DNA from: CAWDMC01 sp963803295 | Lineage (GTDB): Bacteria; Acidobacteriota; Terriglobia; UBA7540 | DNA: 64,000 bases | NCBI GenBank assembly: GCA_963803295.1 | Contig: CAWDMC010000005.1 | Location: 202,474 to 266,473, forward strand | Reading direction: 5' to 3' | In this document: piece after piece, positions 45,238-53,763 of the stretch | Layout of the letters: every line of letters starts with the position of its first letter | Numbering within the stretch: position 1 is the first letter of the stretch | Notes under the pieces: generated by a model | Seen by the model: the letters and a program-made list of their open reading frames with translations, nothing else | The model's database searches: none | What the model was told of the DNA's origin: nothing | Program-made: the position numbers and the translations under genes

Positions 45238-45294
45238 CTGTAGCGGCGCTGTCCCTGGCGCCGAAAGACGCCGGTGGGGACACCGGCGCTACAG
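45238..45294. repeat. CTGTAGCG-type palindromic repeat, full copy
   Basis: 57-bp imperfect palindrome that begins CTGTAGCGGCGCTGTCC and ends GGACACCGGCGCTACAG, between the two large membrane protein genes. Same family as 19763-19818. Confidence 0.7.
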
Positions 45295-45304
45295 TGGGAC
45301 AGAC

Positions 45305-46906
45305 TCACTTGGGTGCCGGTGCGGCCTTGGCCGGACGAAGGCGGAGCACCAAGGCGTTCTTGTCCTTGTAGACTATATCGAGATCGCCGCTATCGTTCAC
45401 AACGTCCAGAAAGTCGCTTGATTCATTGCCGGTTACAACGTATCGAGCGCCGAAGCGATCGCGAATCAGTGGGGCGGGATCGGATTCCTCGCCCTCGGTG
45501 ATGCGCTCGTAGACGTCCCATAACGGAGGATTGTGCTCCGCCAGGTAGCGCGTATCAAGTCCGGTGACGTAGACGTTGTGCTGATCGTAATAGAAGAGCA
45601 TCGGAAACTGATCCCAGTTCGTGTTAAACACGATCGCGCCTTCGGGGGTGTTCGCCTTGAGCCATTCGGCCGCACCTTGCAGGTTGTAAGGGTTGGGCTC
45701 CTCGCGCAGTTCCTTGCGAGCGAGCCACAGGTTTCGAAGTGAGAGGATTCCCAAGGCGAGCACGAACACCGCAGTGGCAAAAGCCGTTGTCCTTGGGGAC
45801 CTGGCGGATGTATTCGATTGTGGCGCGGCGGCAGTTTCGGCTTCCGCGGGCGAGTTAAAGGTAAAGGCCGCGAACAGAATGGCAAAAGGAGGCCAGTACT
45901 CCACAAAGCGGCGCCACTTGAAGAACATCGCCAGCAGCGCGAGCGAGATCAACAGAAAAAAAAGCGGACGCAGATCGGCGGAACGCTTGCGGAAATCGAA
46001 TTTTAGCAGCGCTAGCATGTAGAGGATGAAAGTCACCGCGCAGCCGGTGAGCATATCCCACGACTCGTAGGAGTACCACTCCACGCCGACATCCACCGAA
46101 GGCGGCGGATGGAGCACCATGCGCAGGTGCTCCGCGATCAGGGCGAGGTTCTCGGGGAAATAAGGATTAACGACGAGTCCCAGCATGATGCCGGCGAGGG
46201 CCACACCGAGCGGGCGCCACTCGGGCCGCTGCTGGCTGAGGAACATGGCGACCAGATATGCGCCGGCGAAGACTGCCACCAGCGGGAACATGCTATAGAG
46301 CCACACAAAGAGAAAGGTGAGCAGTCCGAGCTGCACTAAGCGGCGTGAGAGCATCAGGTAAATGCAGGCCACCAGCAGCACCAGAGACAAACTCGGAGCC
46401 CGCGTCATCGACATGCGATAGAGGAACGGCTCCGCTCCGGCGAGCAGGGGCACGTACCACAGCCAACGGTGCCGCACCTTTTGAGTCACGAGCAGGGTGA
46501 AGGCCGCGGCTACGGCGAGGGATCCAAACAGGGCAGCCGCGAGCTTCGCGCCGATTCGCAGATCGCCGAAGGTGAAAGGCATGAGAAGGAGATGAAACAG
46601 AAAGTGATGATCCACGTAGCGCTCGGGCGATAGCACCGTCAGAGGCAAATAGCGAAACACTGGTAAATGAGGCAGCGAGTGGCGGAGCATCCAGCTCCAA
46701 CGGATGTGATAGTAGCCGTCGTTGTCGATGATGGCCAGTGCGGAAAACTGAATAGCGAGCATCACCGCCAGCGCCAACAGGAATCCGGCGACGATCTCAG
46801 CCCCGTCGGGGAGACGTTCCAGCTTTTCGAGTGAGTTTCTGAAGGGGAGCCTCATAAGCACCAGGCAGCCGGCCATGGGCAGAGAGCCAGAATTCAGCCG
46901 GCTCAC
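45305..46906 (-). CDS. GT-C-fold membrane glycosyltransferase (STT3/AglB-like)
   Basis: 533 residues with about 11 membrane helices and a short C-terminal soluble part. ALAIIDNDGYYHIRWSWMLR near residue 60 matches the first-loop acidic motif of STT3/PglB/AglB oligosaccharyltransferases and relatives; SPERYVDHHFLFHLLLMPF follows. The catalytic WWDYG motif of true oligosaccharyltransferases is not seen, so it may transfer a single sugar from a polyprenyl carrier. It sits in a minus-strand group with a dolichol-phosphate-mannose-synthase-like enzyme and an epimerase, which suits glycan or glycoprotein assembly. An early Met (residue 18, MRLPFRNSLEKLE) is an alternative start. Confidence 0.72.
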   Translation of the reverse strand: MSRLNSGSLPMAGCLVLMRLPFRNSLEKLERLPDGAEIVAGFLLALAVMLAIQFSALAIIDNDGYYHIRWSWMLRHSLPHLPVFRYLPLTVLSPERYVDHHFLFHLLLMPFTFGDLRIGAKLAAALFGSLAVAAAFTLLVTQKVRHRWLWYVPLLAGAEPFLYRMSMTRAPSLSLVLLVACIYLMLSRRLVQLGLLTFLFVWLYSMFPLVAVFAGAYLVAMFLSQQRPEWRPLGVALAGIMLGLVVNPYFPENLALIAEHLRMVLHPPPSVDVGVEWYSYESWDMLTGCAVTFILYMLALLKFDFRKRSADLRPLFFLLISLALLAMFFKWRRFVEYWPPFAILFAAFTFNSPAEAETAAAPQSNTSARSPRTTAFATAVFVLALGILSLRNLWLARKELREEPNPYNLQGAAEWLKANTPEGAIVFNTNWDQFPMLFYYDQHNVYVTGLDTRYLAEHNPPLWDVYERITEGEESDPAPLIRDRFGARYVVTGNESSDFLDVVNDSGDLDIVYKDKNALVLRLRPAKAAPAPK

Positions 46907-46957
46907 CGCCTTGTACTTACTGCCCCACTACCTCCGGGTCCGGCTGCGGATTTCGGT

Positions 46958-47710
46958 TTACTTCTTTAATCCCAGGGCTAAATAAAGAACCGGCCGGAAG
47001 ATCTTGTACCAGTCGACGAGGGCGCGCATTTTCGTGTAGGCCAGGGTGTCACTCGGAGGCGGATACTCGATAGTGACCGGCACTTCCACCACCCGATAGC
47101 CGAGGCGCAACGCCTTGAAAAGCAGGTAGGGCTCGAGTTCGTAGCGGTCAAGCCAATCCTGCCACAGGTCGATGCGCGGATCGTCAAACAGTGAAAGCCG
47201 GATCGCCCGGAAGCCACTCGAGGCATCGGTGACGCGGCGTCGGGCGAAGAGCGAGAACAGAAAAGTGTAACCAACTGTTCCCAGGCGGCGAAGCCGGGTC
47301 ATGCGCAAGTGCTCTCCGCCTTCGGTATAGCGCGAGCCCTGGGCAAAGTCGGCCTCGCCTCGCTCGAGCGGTTCAAGCAGGCGTGGAATCTGCGCTGGTG
47401 GAGTCTTGCCGCCGCCCGAGACAATCACAATCGCGTCGTAGTGAAGGCCACGCGCGTAGTCAATGCCGCGCCGGATGGCAGCGCCCACGCCGCGGTTCAC
47501 CGGACTGCGCAGTACGGTGGCGCCGGCTTCTCGGGCGTAGTTGCCGGTGCTGTCGGTGGAACCATCGTCCACCACCACGGTATCGTCCACCAGGCCGCGC
47601 GGCACTGCCTCGACCACGCGTCTGATTCGCTCGCCTTCGTTCCAGGCGGGCGCCACGCATATTACCCGCAGCCGCCGGCGCTTTGGCTGGTCTGTCAAGC
47701 CGGCGCTCAT
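46958..47710 (-). CDS. Family 2 glycosyltransferase, polyprenyl-phosphate sugar synthase-like
   Basis: 250 residues with a GT-A fold: VICVAPAWNEGERIRRVVEA, then DTVVVDDGSTDSTGNYA, SPVNRGVGAAIRRGIDYARG and DFAQGSRYTEGGEH. The second acidic motif reads IVSGGGKTPPAQIPRLL rather than the usual D-x-D-x-Q, a deviation known in some members. There are no C-terminal membrane helices. The product may be a polyprenyl-phosphate-linked sugar used by the GT-C proteins downstream. ATG 47710 overlaps the stop of the epimerase gene by four bases (ATGA), so translation is coupled. Confidence 0.85.
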   Translation of the reverse strand: MSAGLTDQPKRRRLRVICVAPAWNEGERIRRVVEAVPRGLVDDTVVVDDGSTDSTGNYAREAGATVLRSPVNRGVGAAIRRGIDYARGLHYDAIVIVSGGGKTPPAQIPRLLEPLERGEADFAQGSRYTEGGEHLRMTRLRRLGTVGYTFLFSLFARRRVTDASSGFRAIRLSLFDDPRIDLWQDWLDRYELEPYLLFKALRLGYRVVEVPVTIEYPPPSDTLAYTKMRALVDWYKIFRPVLYLALGLKK

Positions 47711-48720
47711 GCGCTGGCCAATCTGGCCGCCTGGGTGAACCACTCCCAAGTACGACGAAGTCCCTGCTCCAGGGTGAAGGCGGGCGCCCAACGCAGTTCG
47801 CGCCGAATCTTCTCGATGTTCATCACGCGGCGGCGGATGTTGTCGATATCGCGGCGATCGACGTACTGCGGCTCACATTCCACTCCAGCGATCCGGTATA
47901 CCAGCCGCGCCAACTCGTTGATCGTGACCTCGCGCCCGGTCGCCACGTTATACACCTGGCCGTCGGCCTTGGGCGTATAGGCTGCGAGCAGGGTTGCATC
48001 CACCGTGTCGTCCACGTAGGTAAAATCACGCGTCTGCTCGCCGTCACCGTGGATGCGCGGCGGTTCACCCCGGCGGGCGCTCTCGAAAAACTTGGCGATC
48101 ACGCCGCAGTACGGGTTGTCAGGATGCTGAATCGGACCGTACACGTTCGAGTAGCGCACGACAACCGTCGACAGGCCGTGGCTCTCGTAGAAGGCCCGGC
48201 AGTAGTTCTCGCCTGCCAGCTTTGAAACAGAGTAGGGCGTGAGCGTGTTCGCAGAATCATCCTCGTTAATGGGCAGATAACGCGGATTGCCGTAAACGGA
48301 GGCCGACGAGGTGTAGACCAGGCGCGGGGGCGCCTGCCCGCGCTCGCGTCCGATCTCTTGTAGCGCCAGCAGCACGTTAAGTGTGCCACCGATGTTCGAT
48401 TCATAGTCATCGCGAGGGTTGCGGGTGGAGGCAATAATATTGCGCGCCGCCGCGTGGATCATCATGGTGGCGCCCTCCACCAGGCGAAGCACGAGTTTGT
48501 AGTCGGTGACGTTGCCTTGCACCAGTTCGAGACGGGGATGCAGCGTGGAGCCTCCGGTTGCGCTTTTGACAAGATTGGCACGGTCGCCGGTAAAGAGATC
48601 GTCAAGCACCACCACCCGTGCGTTCAGCTCCAACAGCCGCCGCACGATGTTAGATCCGACAAAACCAGCGCCGCCGGTCACCAGTACACGCTCGTTCGCT
48701 AAGTCATGATCGAAGGACAA
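47707..48720 (-). CDS. NAD-dependent epimerase/dehydratase (GalE-like)
   Basis: 337-residue extended SDR: VLVTGGAGFVGSNIVRRLLE with the GxxGxxG loop, VVVLDDLFTGDRANL, VYTSSASVYGNP with the catalytic Ser region, and YSVSKLAGENYCRAF with the Tyr-x3-Lys pair. GEQTRDFTYVDDTVDATLLA is typical of UDP-glucose/UDP-GlcNAc 4-epimerases. It starts the minus-strand glycosylation group (epimerase, GT2, two GT-C-type membrane proteins). Exact nucleotide sugar unknown. Confidence 0.9.
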   Translation of the reverse strand: MSFDHDLANERVLVTGGAGFVGSNIVRRLLELNARVVVLDDLFTGDRANLVKSATGGSTLHPRLELVQGNVTDYKLVLRLVEGATMMIHAAARNIIASTRNPRDDYESNIGGTLNVLLALQEIGRERGQAPPRLVYTSSASVYGNPRYLPINEDDSANTLTPYSVSKLAGENYCRAFYESHGLSTVVVRYSNVYGPIQHPDNPYCGVIAKFFESARRGEPPRIHGDGEQTRDFTYVDDTVDATLLAAYTPKADGQVYNVATGREVTINELARLVYRIAGVECEPQYVDRRDIDNIRRRVMNIEKIRRELRWAPAFTLEQGLRRTWEWFTQAARLASA

Positions 48721-49084
48721 ACTGTTCTCCCTTCATCCAGGCACGCCGGGATTCTGCCGCAGACATTGATACTGTTTTCATTGACACTGTTATTGTAACT
48801 GGGAACCCTATCGGATGCTGATGCACTATAACAAAGGTCATACGATAACCTAAATAGTGACCATTCCGCACAGGATATCCGCTGCCTTTCACCGACCAGA
48901 GGATCGGCCGATCTGTCATCTCCAGTAGATGGAGAGAAGGGAAAATACAGATGGGCCGACTCATTTTCACTTCATAGACTTTCATACACCGGGCTACTTG
49001 GAATCGCGCGTCGAGTTTGATATGGTTAGGAGTCAACAGACCTCACGCCGGTCATCTCCGGCTCCCAAGGAGTTCAATCCCGCC
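48721..49084. promoter_or_regulatory. Divergent region between epimerase and etfB
   Basis: Two imperfect 15-mers in tandem, CATTGATACTGTTTT and CATTGACACTGTTAT (48764-48793), lie just upstream of the epimerase start and look like a regulator site. A promoter for etfB is likely: TTGGAA (48998-49003), spacer of 17, TATGGT (49021-49026), 59 bases before the ATG. No gene seen. Confidence 0.45.
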
Positions 49085-49864
49085 ATGAAAATCGTTGTTT
49101 GTTTAAAGCAGGTACCTGCGCGCGATGCCGTACTGCGGTTGAATCCCAGCGGAACTTGGGTGCAGGAAACTGACGTCAGCTTTGAGGTGAATGAACCCGA
49201 CATCTACGCGCTCGAAGAAGCCCTGCGTCTCAAAGAGAAGCACGGCGGTGAGGTGGTAATTTGCTGTCTCGGCCCGATGCGCTCGCAGCAGGCCATCAAG
49301 GAGGCGCTGGCCAAAGGCGCGGATAGAGCTTTGCACCTGGATGCTCCAGAATTCCAGGGCCTTGACTCCCAGGGAATAGCGCGGGCGATTTCTGCGGCGC
49401 TCCGGCCCGAGAGTCCTGACCTGGTGGTGACGGGCCTGCAGTCCGACGACTTCGGGTTCGCCCAGACCGGGGTGATCTTGGCGGAACTGCTTGGCCTGCC
49501 GCACTCCACCATCATCATGGAGATCCAGGTCACGGACGGGAAACTGAAGGTCAAACGTGAGCTCGAGGCCGGCTGGTTTCAGTGGATCGAAATGCCGCTG
49601 CCCGCGGTTCTGACGATTCAATCGGGCATCAACAAGCCGCGTTATGCCACGCTGAAGGGCATCATGGCGGCCAAGAATAAGCCGATCAAGAAGGTTGGTC
49701 TCGCTGAGCTCGGTCTCGCCGCGGCGGACCTCACGCCCCGGCAGAAGATCAGCAAAGTGTATTTCCCGGTAAAAAGCGCCAAGACAGAGTTTCTGGAAGG
49801 CAGTCCCAAGGAGATTGCGGCCAAGCTGGTGGACAAACTGAAGAACGAAGCGCGGGCTCTCTAG
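49085..49864 (+). CDS. etfB: Electron transfer flavoprotein beta subunit
   Basis: 259 residues. MKIVVCLKQVPARDAVLRLN starts the protein at ATG 49085 (a longer frame runs upstream through the promoter). NEPDIYALEEALRLKEKHGG, LAKGADRALHLDAPEFQG, TGLQSDDFGFAQTGVILAEL and the recognition-loop region LTIQSGINKPRYATLKGIM are as in EtfB. With EtfA it carries electrons from acyl-CoA or other dehydrogenases to the quinone pool. Confidence 0.94.
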   Translation: MKIVVCLKQVPARDAVLRLNPSGTWVQETDVSFEVNEPDIYALEEALRLKEKHGGEVVICCLGPMRSQQAIKEALAKGADRALHLDAPEFQGLDSQGIARAISAALRPESPDLVVTGLQSDDFGFAQTGVILAELLGLPHSTIIMEIQVTDGKLKVKRELEAGWFQWIEMPLPAVLTIQSGINKPRYATLKGIMAAKNKPIKKVGLAELGLAAADLTPRQKISKVYFPVKSAKTEFLEGSPKEIAAKLVDKLKNEARAL

Positions 49865-49923
49865 GTCGAGCGGCACCGTCGGTGGTCCGTTCACGACACC
49901 GCGGCAGGCGCAGAGGATGAGTG

Positions 49924-50310
49924 ATGTTTCTAGGACTGCGAACCGTCATCTACCATGTCAGCGATCTCGAGCGAGCCAAGACCTGGTACACCGCCGCGCT
50001 CGGTTTCGAGCCCTACTTTGAAGAGGACTTCTACGTGGGTTACAGCGTGGAAGGATACGAGCTGGGACTCGATCCCGATATGTCAGGCGTCACGCCAGGC
50101 GGAAGCGTGGTGGCCTACTGGGGTGTGAAGAACGCTGAAGAGGCTCTGGGCCGCCTGCTCAGCATCGGCGGCACCCGGCATACGGACGTGCAGGATGTGG
50201 GCGGAGGCATCAAGGTGGCCACCGTGCTCGATCCTTTTGGCAACGTCTTCGGCGTGGTCGAGAATCCAACCTTCGAGCTTGAGAACGAAGAGCTGGATCT
50301 TCCGTTTTGA
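49924..50310 (+). CDS. VOC-family (glyoxalase-like) protein between etfB and etfA
   Basis: 128 residues with a VOC fold: LRTVIYHVSDLERAKTWYTA, GYSVEGYELGLDPD, VATVLDPFGNVFGVVENP. The last resembles the standard metal-ligand Glu strand, but ligands are incomplete. It lies 60 bases after etfB and 48 before etfA on the same strand, so it is probably co-transcribed with both. Function unknown. Confidence 0.82.
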   Translation: MFLGLRTVIYHVSDLERAKTWYTAALGFEPYFEEDFYVGYSVEGYELGLDPDMSGVTPGGSVVAYWGVKNAEEALGRLLSIGGTRHTDVQDVGGGIKVATVLDPFGNVFGVVENPTFELENEELDLPF

Positions 50311-50358
50311 CTCTCGGCTTTTGACTCCGACTTTTCACTCTCAATTGTGGACTTTCTT

Positions 50359-51351
50359 ATGAGCGACTCCATCCTGATCTTTGCGGAACACCAAGACGGC
50401 AAAATAGCGCGTCCCACCTGGGAGGCGTTGGCGGCTGGGCAACGCTTGGCTGGTGACCTGGGCGCCACCCTCACGGTGGCGATTTTAGGGCACAACGTGT
50501 CCGGACTGGCCTCTGAGCTCGCGTTCGCCGAGGCGGCGGAGGTTTTGGCGGTCGAGGCGGCGCCGCTTGCCGATTACACGCCAGACGGCTACTCGCTCGC
50601 GCTCCGGCAGGTGATTGAAGAAAGCAAGCCCAGCTACGTTGTCTTCAGCCACACTTATCTGGTGCGCGATTTCGCACCCAAGCTTGCGGCCTCACTTGGG
50701 ACCGGATTCGTGAGCGATTGCCTCAGCTATCGTAAAGAGGGCGACTGCCTGGTGTTCGTACGCCAGGTCTTCCAGGGTAAGTTCAACGCCGATGTGGAAT
50801 TCGCGGGCGAGGGGACTCGTCTTGTATCTTTCCAGGCGGGTTCATTCCGCGAGGACGCGGTTCGGCGCGGTGCATCCGCCGCAGCCGTCAGACAAATCGA
50901 GGCACGCGTAACCGCGGAGCAGGTTCGAACCAAGCCCGCCGAGCGCTTCCGCGAGGCCAAGCAGGCAGTAGATCTCACTCAGGCCGGGATCATCGTGGCC
51001 GTGGGACGCGGCATCAAGAAACCGGAGAACCTGGATGTGGCTCGAAAGTTAGCCGAAGCTCTGGGCGGCGAGATCGGCGCCTCAAGGCCAATCTGCGATT
51101 CAGGCTGGCTGCCGATGGATCGCCAGATCGGCAGTTCCGGCCAGACCGTGGCGCCCAAGCTCTATGTTGCCCTCGGCATCTCTGGTGCGATACAACACCA
51201 GGTCGGCATGAAAGGATCGCGAGCCGTGGTGGCGATCAACAAGGATAAAGAAGCCCCCATTTTTGAGGTCGCTACCTACGGTATCGTCGGCGATTTGTTC
51301 GAGATTGTTCCGGCGCTCACTGAAGAAGTGAAGAAAGCAAAAGCCGGATAG
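50359..51351 (+). CDS. etfA: Electron transfer flavoprotein alpha subunit
   Basis: 330 residues. The N-terminal domain starts MSDSILIFAEHQDGKIARPT at ATG 50359. The C-terminal FAD domain contains IVAVGRGIKKPENLDVARKL, ASRPICDSGWLPMDRQIGSS, GISGAIQHQVGMKGSRAVVA and INKDKEAPIFEVATYGIVGD, the EtfA signature. Forms the heterodimer with EtfB encoded 500 bases upstream. Confidence 0.95.
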   Translation: MSDSILIFAEHQDGKIARPTWEALAAGQRLAGDLGATLTVAILGHNVSGLASELAFAEAAEVLAVEAAPLADYTPDGYSLALRQVIEESKPSYVVFSHTYLVRDFAPKLAASLGTGFVSDCLSYRKEGDCLVFVRQVFQGKFNADVEFAGEGTRLVSFQAGSFREDAVRRGASAAAVRQIEARVTAEQVRTKPAERFREAKQAVDLTQAGIIVAVGRGIKKPENLDVARKLAEALGGEIGASRPICDSGWLPMDRQIGSSGQTVAPKLYVALGISGAIQHQVGMKGSRAVVAINKDKEAPIFEVATYGIVGDLFEIVPALTEEVKKAKAG

Positions 51352-51733
51352 TTGAGCCTCTCCGCACAGCAGGCGGCAGAGCCGCCAGCCAGTGGTCGCG
51401 ATTGAGCAGGCGTCCTGCTATTGGATCTTCAACAAGATCGGATTCGTATCGTGCTGCCAGAAGCGGCCCGTTACTCATCACGACGCTTCGGCCCTCCCGG
51501 AGCGACCGCAAGACGCACTCGCCGCGCGATCCCATGCCTTGGGGGCACTCGACCGTCGCTTCCAGTCGCAAAGAACACCTTGAAGTTGGTCGCAACTGCA
51601 TCCGGCGAGTCGGGAAGACTCCTGGCGAGCAACAGCTTCCAGCCTTGATCGATGGCCCGCCCCAGTCGCTGGTTAACTTAACGCATCGGCATCTTCATCC
51701 GGGCGGCGCTTATCTCCGCATGAGGTTTTCATC
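51352..51733 (-). pseudogene. Gap with possible PHP/CehA-like metallohydrolase fragment
   Basis: On the minus strand near 51540-51470 the stretch LRSLREGRSVVMSNGPLL resembles the C-terminal region of CehA/McbA-type PHP metallohydrolases (consensus GR-(S/T)-(F/V)-V-x-NGPLL). Upstream frames are broken and no catalytic residues are seen. This is a weak resemblance; otherwise the 380-base gap is empty. Confidence 0.25.
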
Positions 51734-52121
51734 ATGGCCAAATTCAGCATCATCATTGTGGAAAGGCCGGACTCATTCGGCTCATTTGACCTGTTCGCCA
51801 CGGCCTTGCGCAGCATCAAGGAACTGGGCTTTGGGGGCGTCGAGTTCAACCTGACCCGGCCGTCGGGCTACGAAGTGGATGCCATGGCGCGCCTCGTGGA
51901 GTCGATCGACCTGCCCGTAGTCTCCTTCCTCACCGGCGCCAACTACTTCAGTGACGGGCTCTGCCTAAGTTCACCACGCGCCGATGTGCGCCGGCACCAA
52001 TGCTCGACACCTTCCACATGAACATCGAAGAGAAATTCATGATCGAGCCCATCCATCGCGCGGGGCGTGACTTGGCCCATTTCCATCTGTGTCATCTAGC
52101 TAGGGCCTTCGGCCCGCGAAA
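51734..52121 (+). pseudogene. Sugar-phosphate isomerase/epimerase, internally deleted
   Basis: The first 80 residues (MAKFSIIIVERPDSFGSFDL, LGFGGVEFNLTRPSGYEVD, VESIDLPVVSFLTGANYFSD) are the start of a xylose-isomerase-like TIM barrel. After about 51965 the frame changes and the sequence jumps to MLDTFHMNIEEKFMIEPIHR and GRDLAHFHLCH, the late metal-binding strands of the same family. The central half is therefore deleted. It probably descends from a functional gene in an inositol- or sugar-catabolic cluster. Confidence 0.65.
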
Positions 52122-52245
52122 CGTCATGAAAAACAGCTGTCCGCACGCGGGGAAGAGTCGGCGAGCTTAACTCCTTTGTTTTTAGCACAAGCACCGTGGT
52201 TTGCGCTCACGCCATCGCTGATTTCCTAGCAAAGTGCAACGCGAA

Positions 52246-52330
52246 ATAAAAAACGAAAGGCCCCAACACCGCCCAGTGCTGGGGCCTTTCTGGATTCTTT
52301 CAGACTCGACGTGGAAAACCCGCCACCCAC
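52246..52330 (-). ncRNA. Possible small RNA ending in a strong intrinsic terminator
   Basis: On the minus strand a hairpin GAAAGGCCCCA / TGGGGCCTTTC (52290-52280 and 52265-52255, 11 bp perfect plus an inner CAC/GTG) is followed by CGTTTTTT, a classical terminator. About 40 to 60 bases upstream is a promoter-like pair TTGAAA, 18 bases, TACGAT (around 52361-52332). No gene lies between, so a transcript of about 75 to 85 bases is predicted. The alternative is a stand-alone terminator for antisense transcription from the DUF3631 gene. Confidence 0.4.
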
Positions 52331-52471
52331 ATCGTATCTGAAAATCCTCACTTTTTTCAACTTGCGGGCATGAAACGAGGCCCAAGTCGGCCGCGTTTGG
52401 GACGAAGTGCATTCGTTTTCAATGCAGATTGGCAGATCAAGAGTTTGCTGGTCAGGGAGGGAATTTCAACG

Positions 52472-53623
52472 ATGATTCAGACGCGAGAGAGAGAACCTGA
52501 GCAAGTCAGAGAGTTGCAAGCAGATTTCGAGAGCGAGCCCGGTATGCTGATGCTCGCTGATGTAGAGGCGTTCTTCGGTCGTTACGCAGTTCTGCCGCCA
52601 TCGGCGCCGCTCGTGGTGGCGCTATGGGCAGTCGCGACACACCTGGCAGATTGCTTCGACGCATTTCCATACCTGTCGCTGAGCAGTCCACTATCGGGAT
52701 GCGGCAAGTCGCGGGTGCTGGAGTTGCTGCACATGTTGTCCGCGCGGCCCTGGTTTGGCGCGGCTCCCACCGAGGCGGTGCTGTTCCGGTTCATCCATGC
52801 GAAGAAGCCAACCATACTGCTGGATGAGGTTGAGTCGCTAAACTCCAAGAAAAGGAGCGAGCGAGACGCGGCCATACTGGCGATTCTCCATGCTGGCTAC
52901 CGCAAGGGCCAGACCGCGCCACGGTGTACGGGATCAAGCCACGAGCTGCAGATGTTCGAGGTGTACGGCCCGAAGGCTTTCGCTTCGATTGGGCATCTGC
53001 CGGCCGCCCTGCGCGACCGCTGTATTGTGATTCCTATGCAGAAGCACCGTCCTGACGAGCGCTTGACGAAGTTTTGGTTCGAACGAACGAAGCAGCAGGC
53101 TGCGCCGCCGGTGGCAAGCATCGAGAAACTGACGAAAGCATTTCGAGCTGAGATTAAGCATACCTATGTGAACCTGCCGGAGCTTGCTTGCCTTGTAGAT
53201 CGCGAAGAAGAACTCTTCGCGCCGCTCTTCGCAGCCTGCGCAGTCCTCGCCAACAGCCGGTTAAGCGAGCTGGAACGCGCTGCTCTCGCCCTGCCCAAGG
53301 CCAAAGCCGGCAATGTGGTCGATGACTCCCTGCCGCTAAGACTGCTCAGCGATATTTGCTCCGTTTGGCCAGATAGCGCGGAGAAGGTTCTTTCTGCCGA
53401 ACTCATCACAGAGCTGAGCGCGTTGCAAGAGTCTTCCTGGCATAAAGAGATCGAACTGACGCAGAGAAGGCTCGCCTATTACCTTCGGGATTTTGATGTT
53501 CGACCTGGAACCGTGCGCCTTCCGGATGGGCGTCGCGGCAAGGGTTACGTCCGCGAAAAACTGAGTCAGGTTTTTGCGTGTTATTTACCCCTTTCGCCCC
53601 CCATATCCGGTTCCGATCCGTGA
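52472..53623 (+). CDS. DUF3631-type ATPase of mobile-element replication region
   Basis: 383 residues. PYLSLSSPLSGCGKSRVLEL carries the Walker A (GCGKS) and KKPTILLDEVESLNSKKRSE the Walker B; RCTGSSHELQMFEVYGPKAF and LPAALRDRCIVIPMQKH are typical of DUF3631, the helicase/ATPase module that accompanies primases in plasmids, phages and integrated elements. The start is set at ATG 52472, preceded by GGGAGGG; the frame extends upstream to 52370. Its stop codon lies inside the palindrome array at 53616-53752. Followed by a zinc-ribbon gene and hicBA, it marks an integrated element or its remains. Confidence 0.8.
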   Translation: MIQTREREPEQVRELQADFESEPGMLMLADVEAFFGRYAVLPPSAPLVVALWAVATHLADCFDAFPYLSLSSPLSGCGKSRVLELLHMLSARPWFGAAPTEAVLFRFIHAKKPTILLDEVESLNSKKRSERDAAILAILHAGYRKGQTAPRCTGSSHELQMFEVYGPKAFASIGHLPAALRDRCIVIPMQKHRPDERLTKFWFERTKQQAAPPVASIEKLTKAFRAEIKHTYVNLPELACLVDREEELFAPLFAACAVLANSRLSELERAALALPKAKAGNVVDDSLPLRLLSDICSVWPDSAEKVLSAELITELSALQESSWHKEIELTQRRLAYYLRDFDVRPGTVRLPDGRRGKGYVREKLSQVFACYLPLSPPISGSDP

Positions 53624-53752
53624 CATCCGTGCCAAGACAGTATTCATGCGGGTGCGGGTCAGTTTTTCGATCCGTGACAAAAGGTTTCTGCCACGGATCG
53701 AAAAATGGCATTTCGTCCAGTATTCATGCGGGTTGGCACGGATGTCACGGAT
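53616..53752. repeat. Nested palindrome array with six ATCCGTG boxes
   Basis: Perfect 20-bp outer arms ATCCGTGACATCCGTGCCAA (53616-53635) and TTGGCACGGATGTCACGGAT (53733-53752) enclose perfect 14-bp inner arms TTTTTCGATCCGTG (53663-53676) and CACGGATCGAAAAA (53692-53705). In addition CAGTATTCATGCGGGT is directly repeated at 53638-53653 and 53718-53733. The heptamer ATCCGTG or its complement occurs six times, arranged symmetrically. No T-tract follows the stems, so it is not a simple terminator. Origin, partition site or multi-site operator are the main options. Confidence 0.85.
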
Positions 53753-53763
53753 AAGATCCAAAT

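Noticed and set aside
53663..53705. Inner palindrome as an intrinsic terminator of the DUF3631 gene
   Set aside because: The T and A runs are inside the stem arms and no T-tract follows the stem on either strand; the larger symmetric array needs another explanation.
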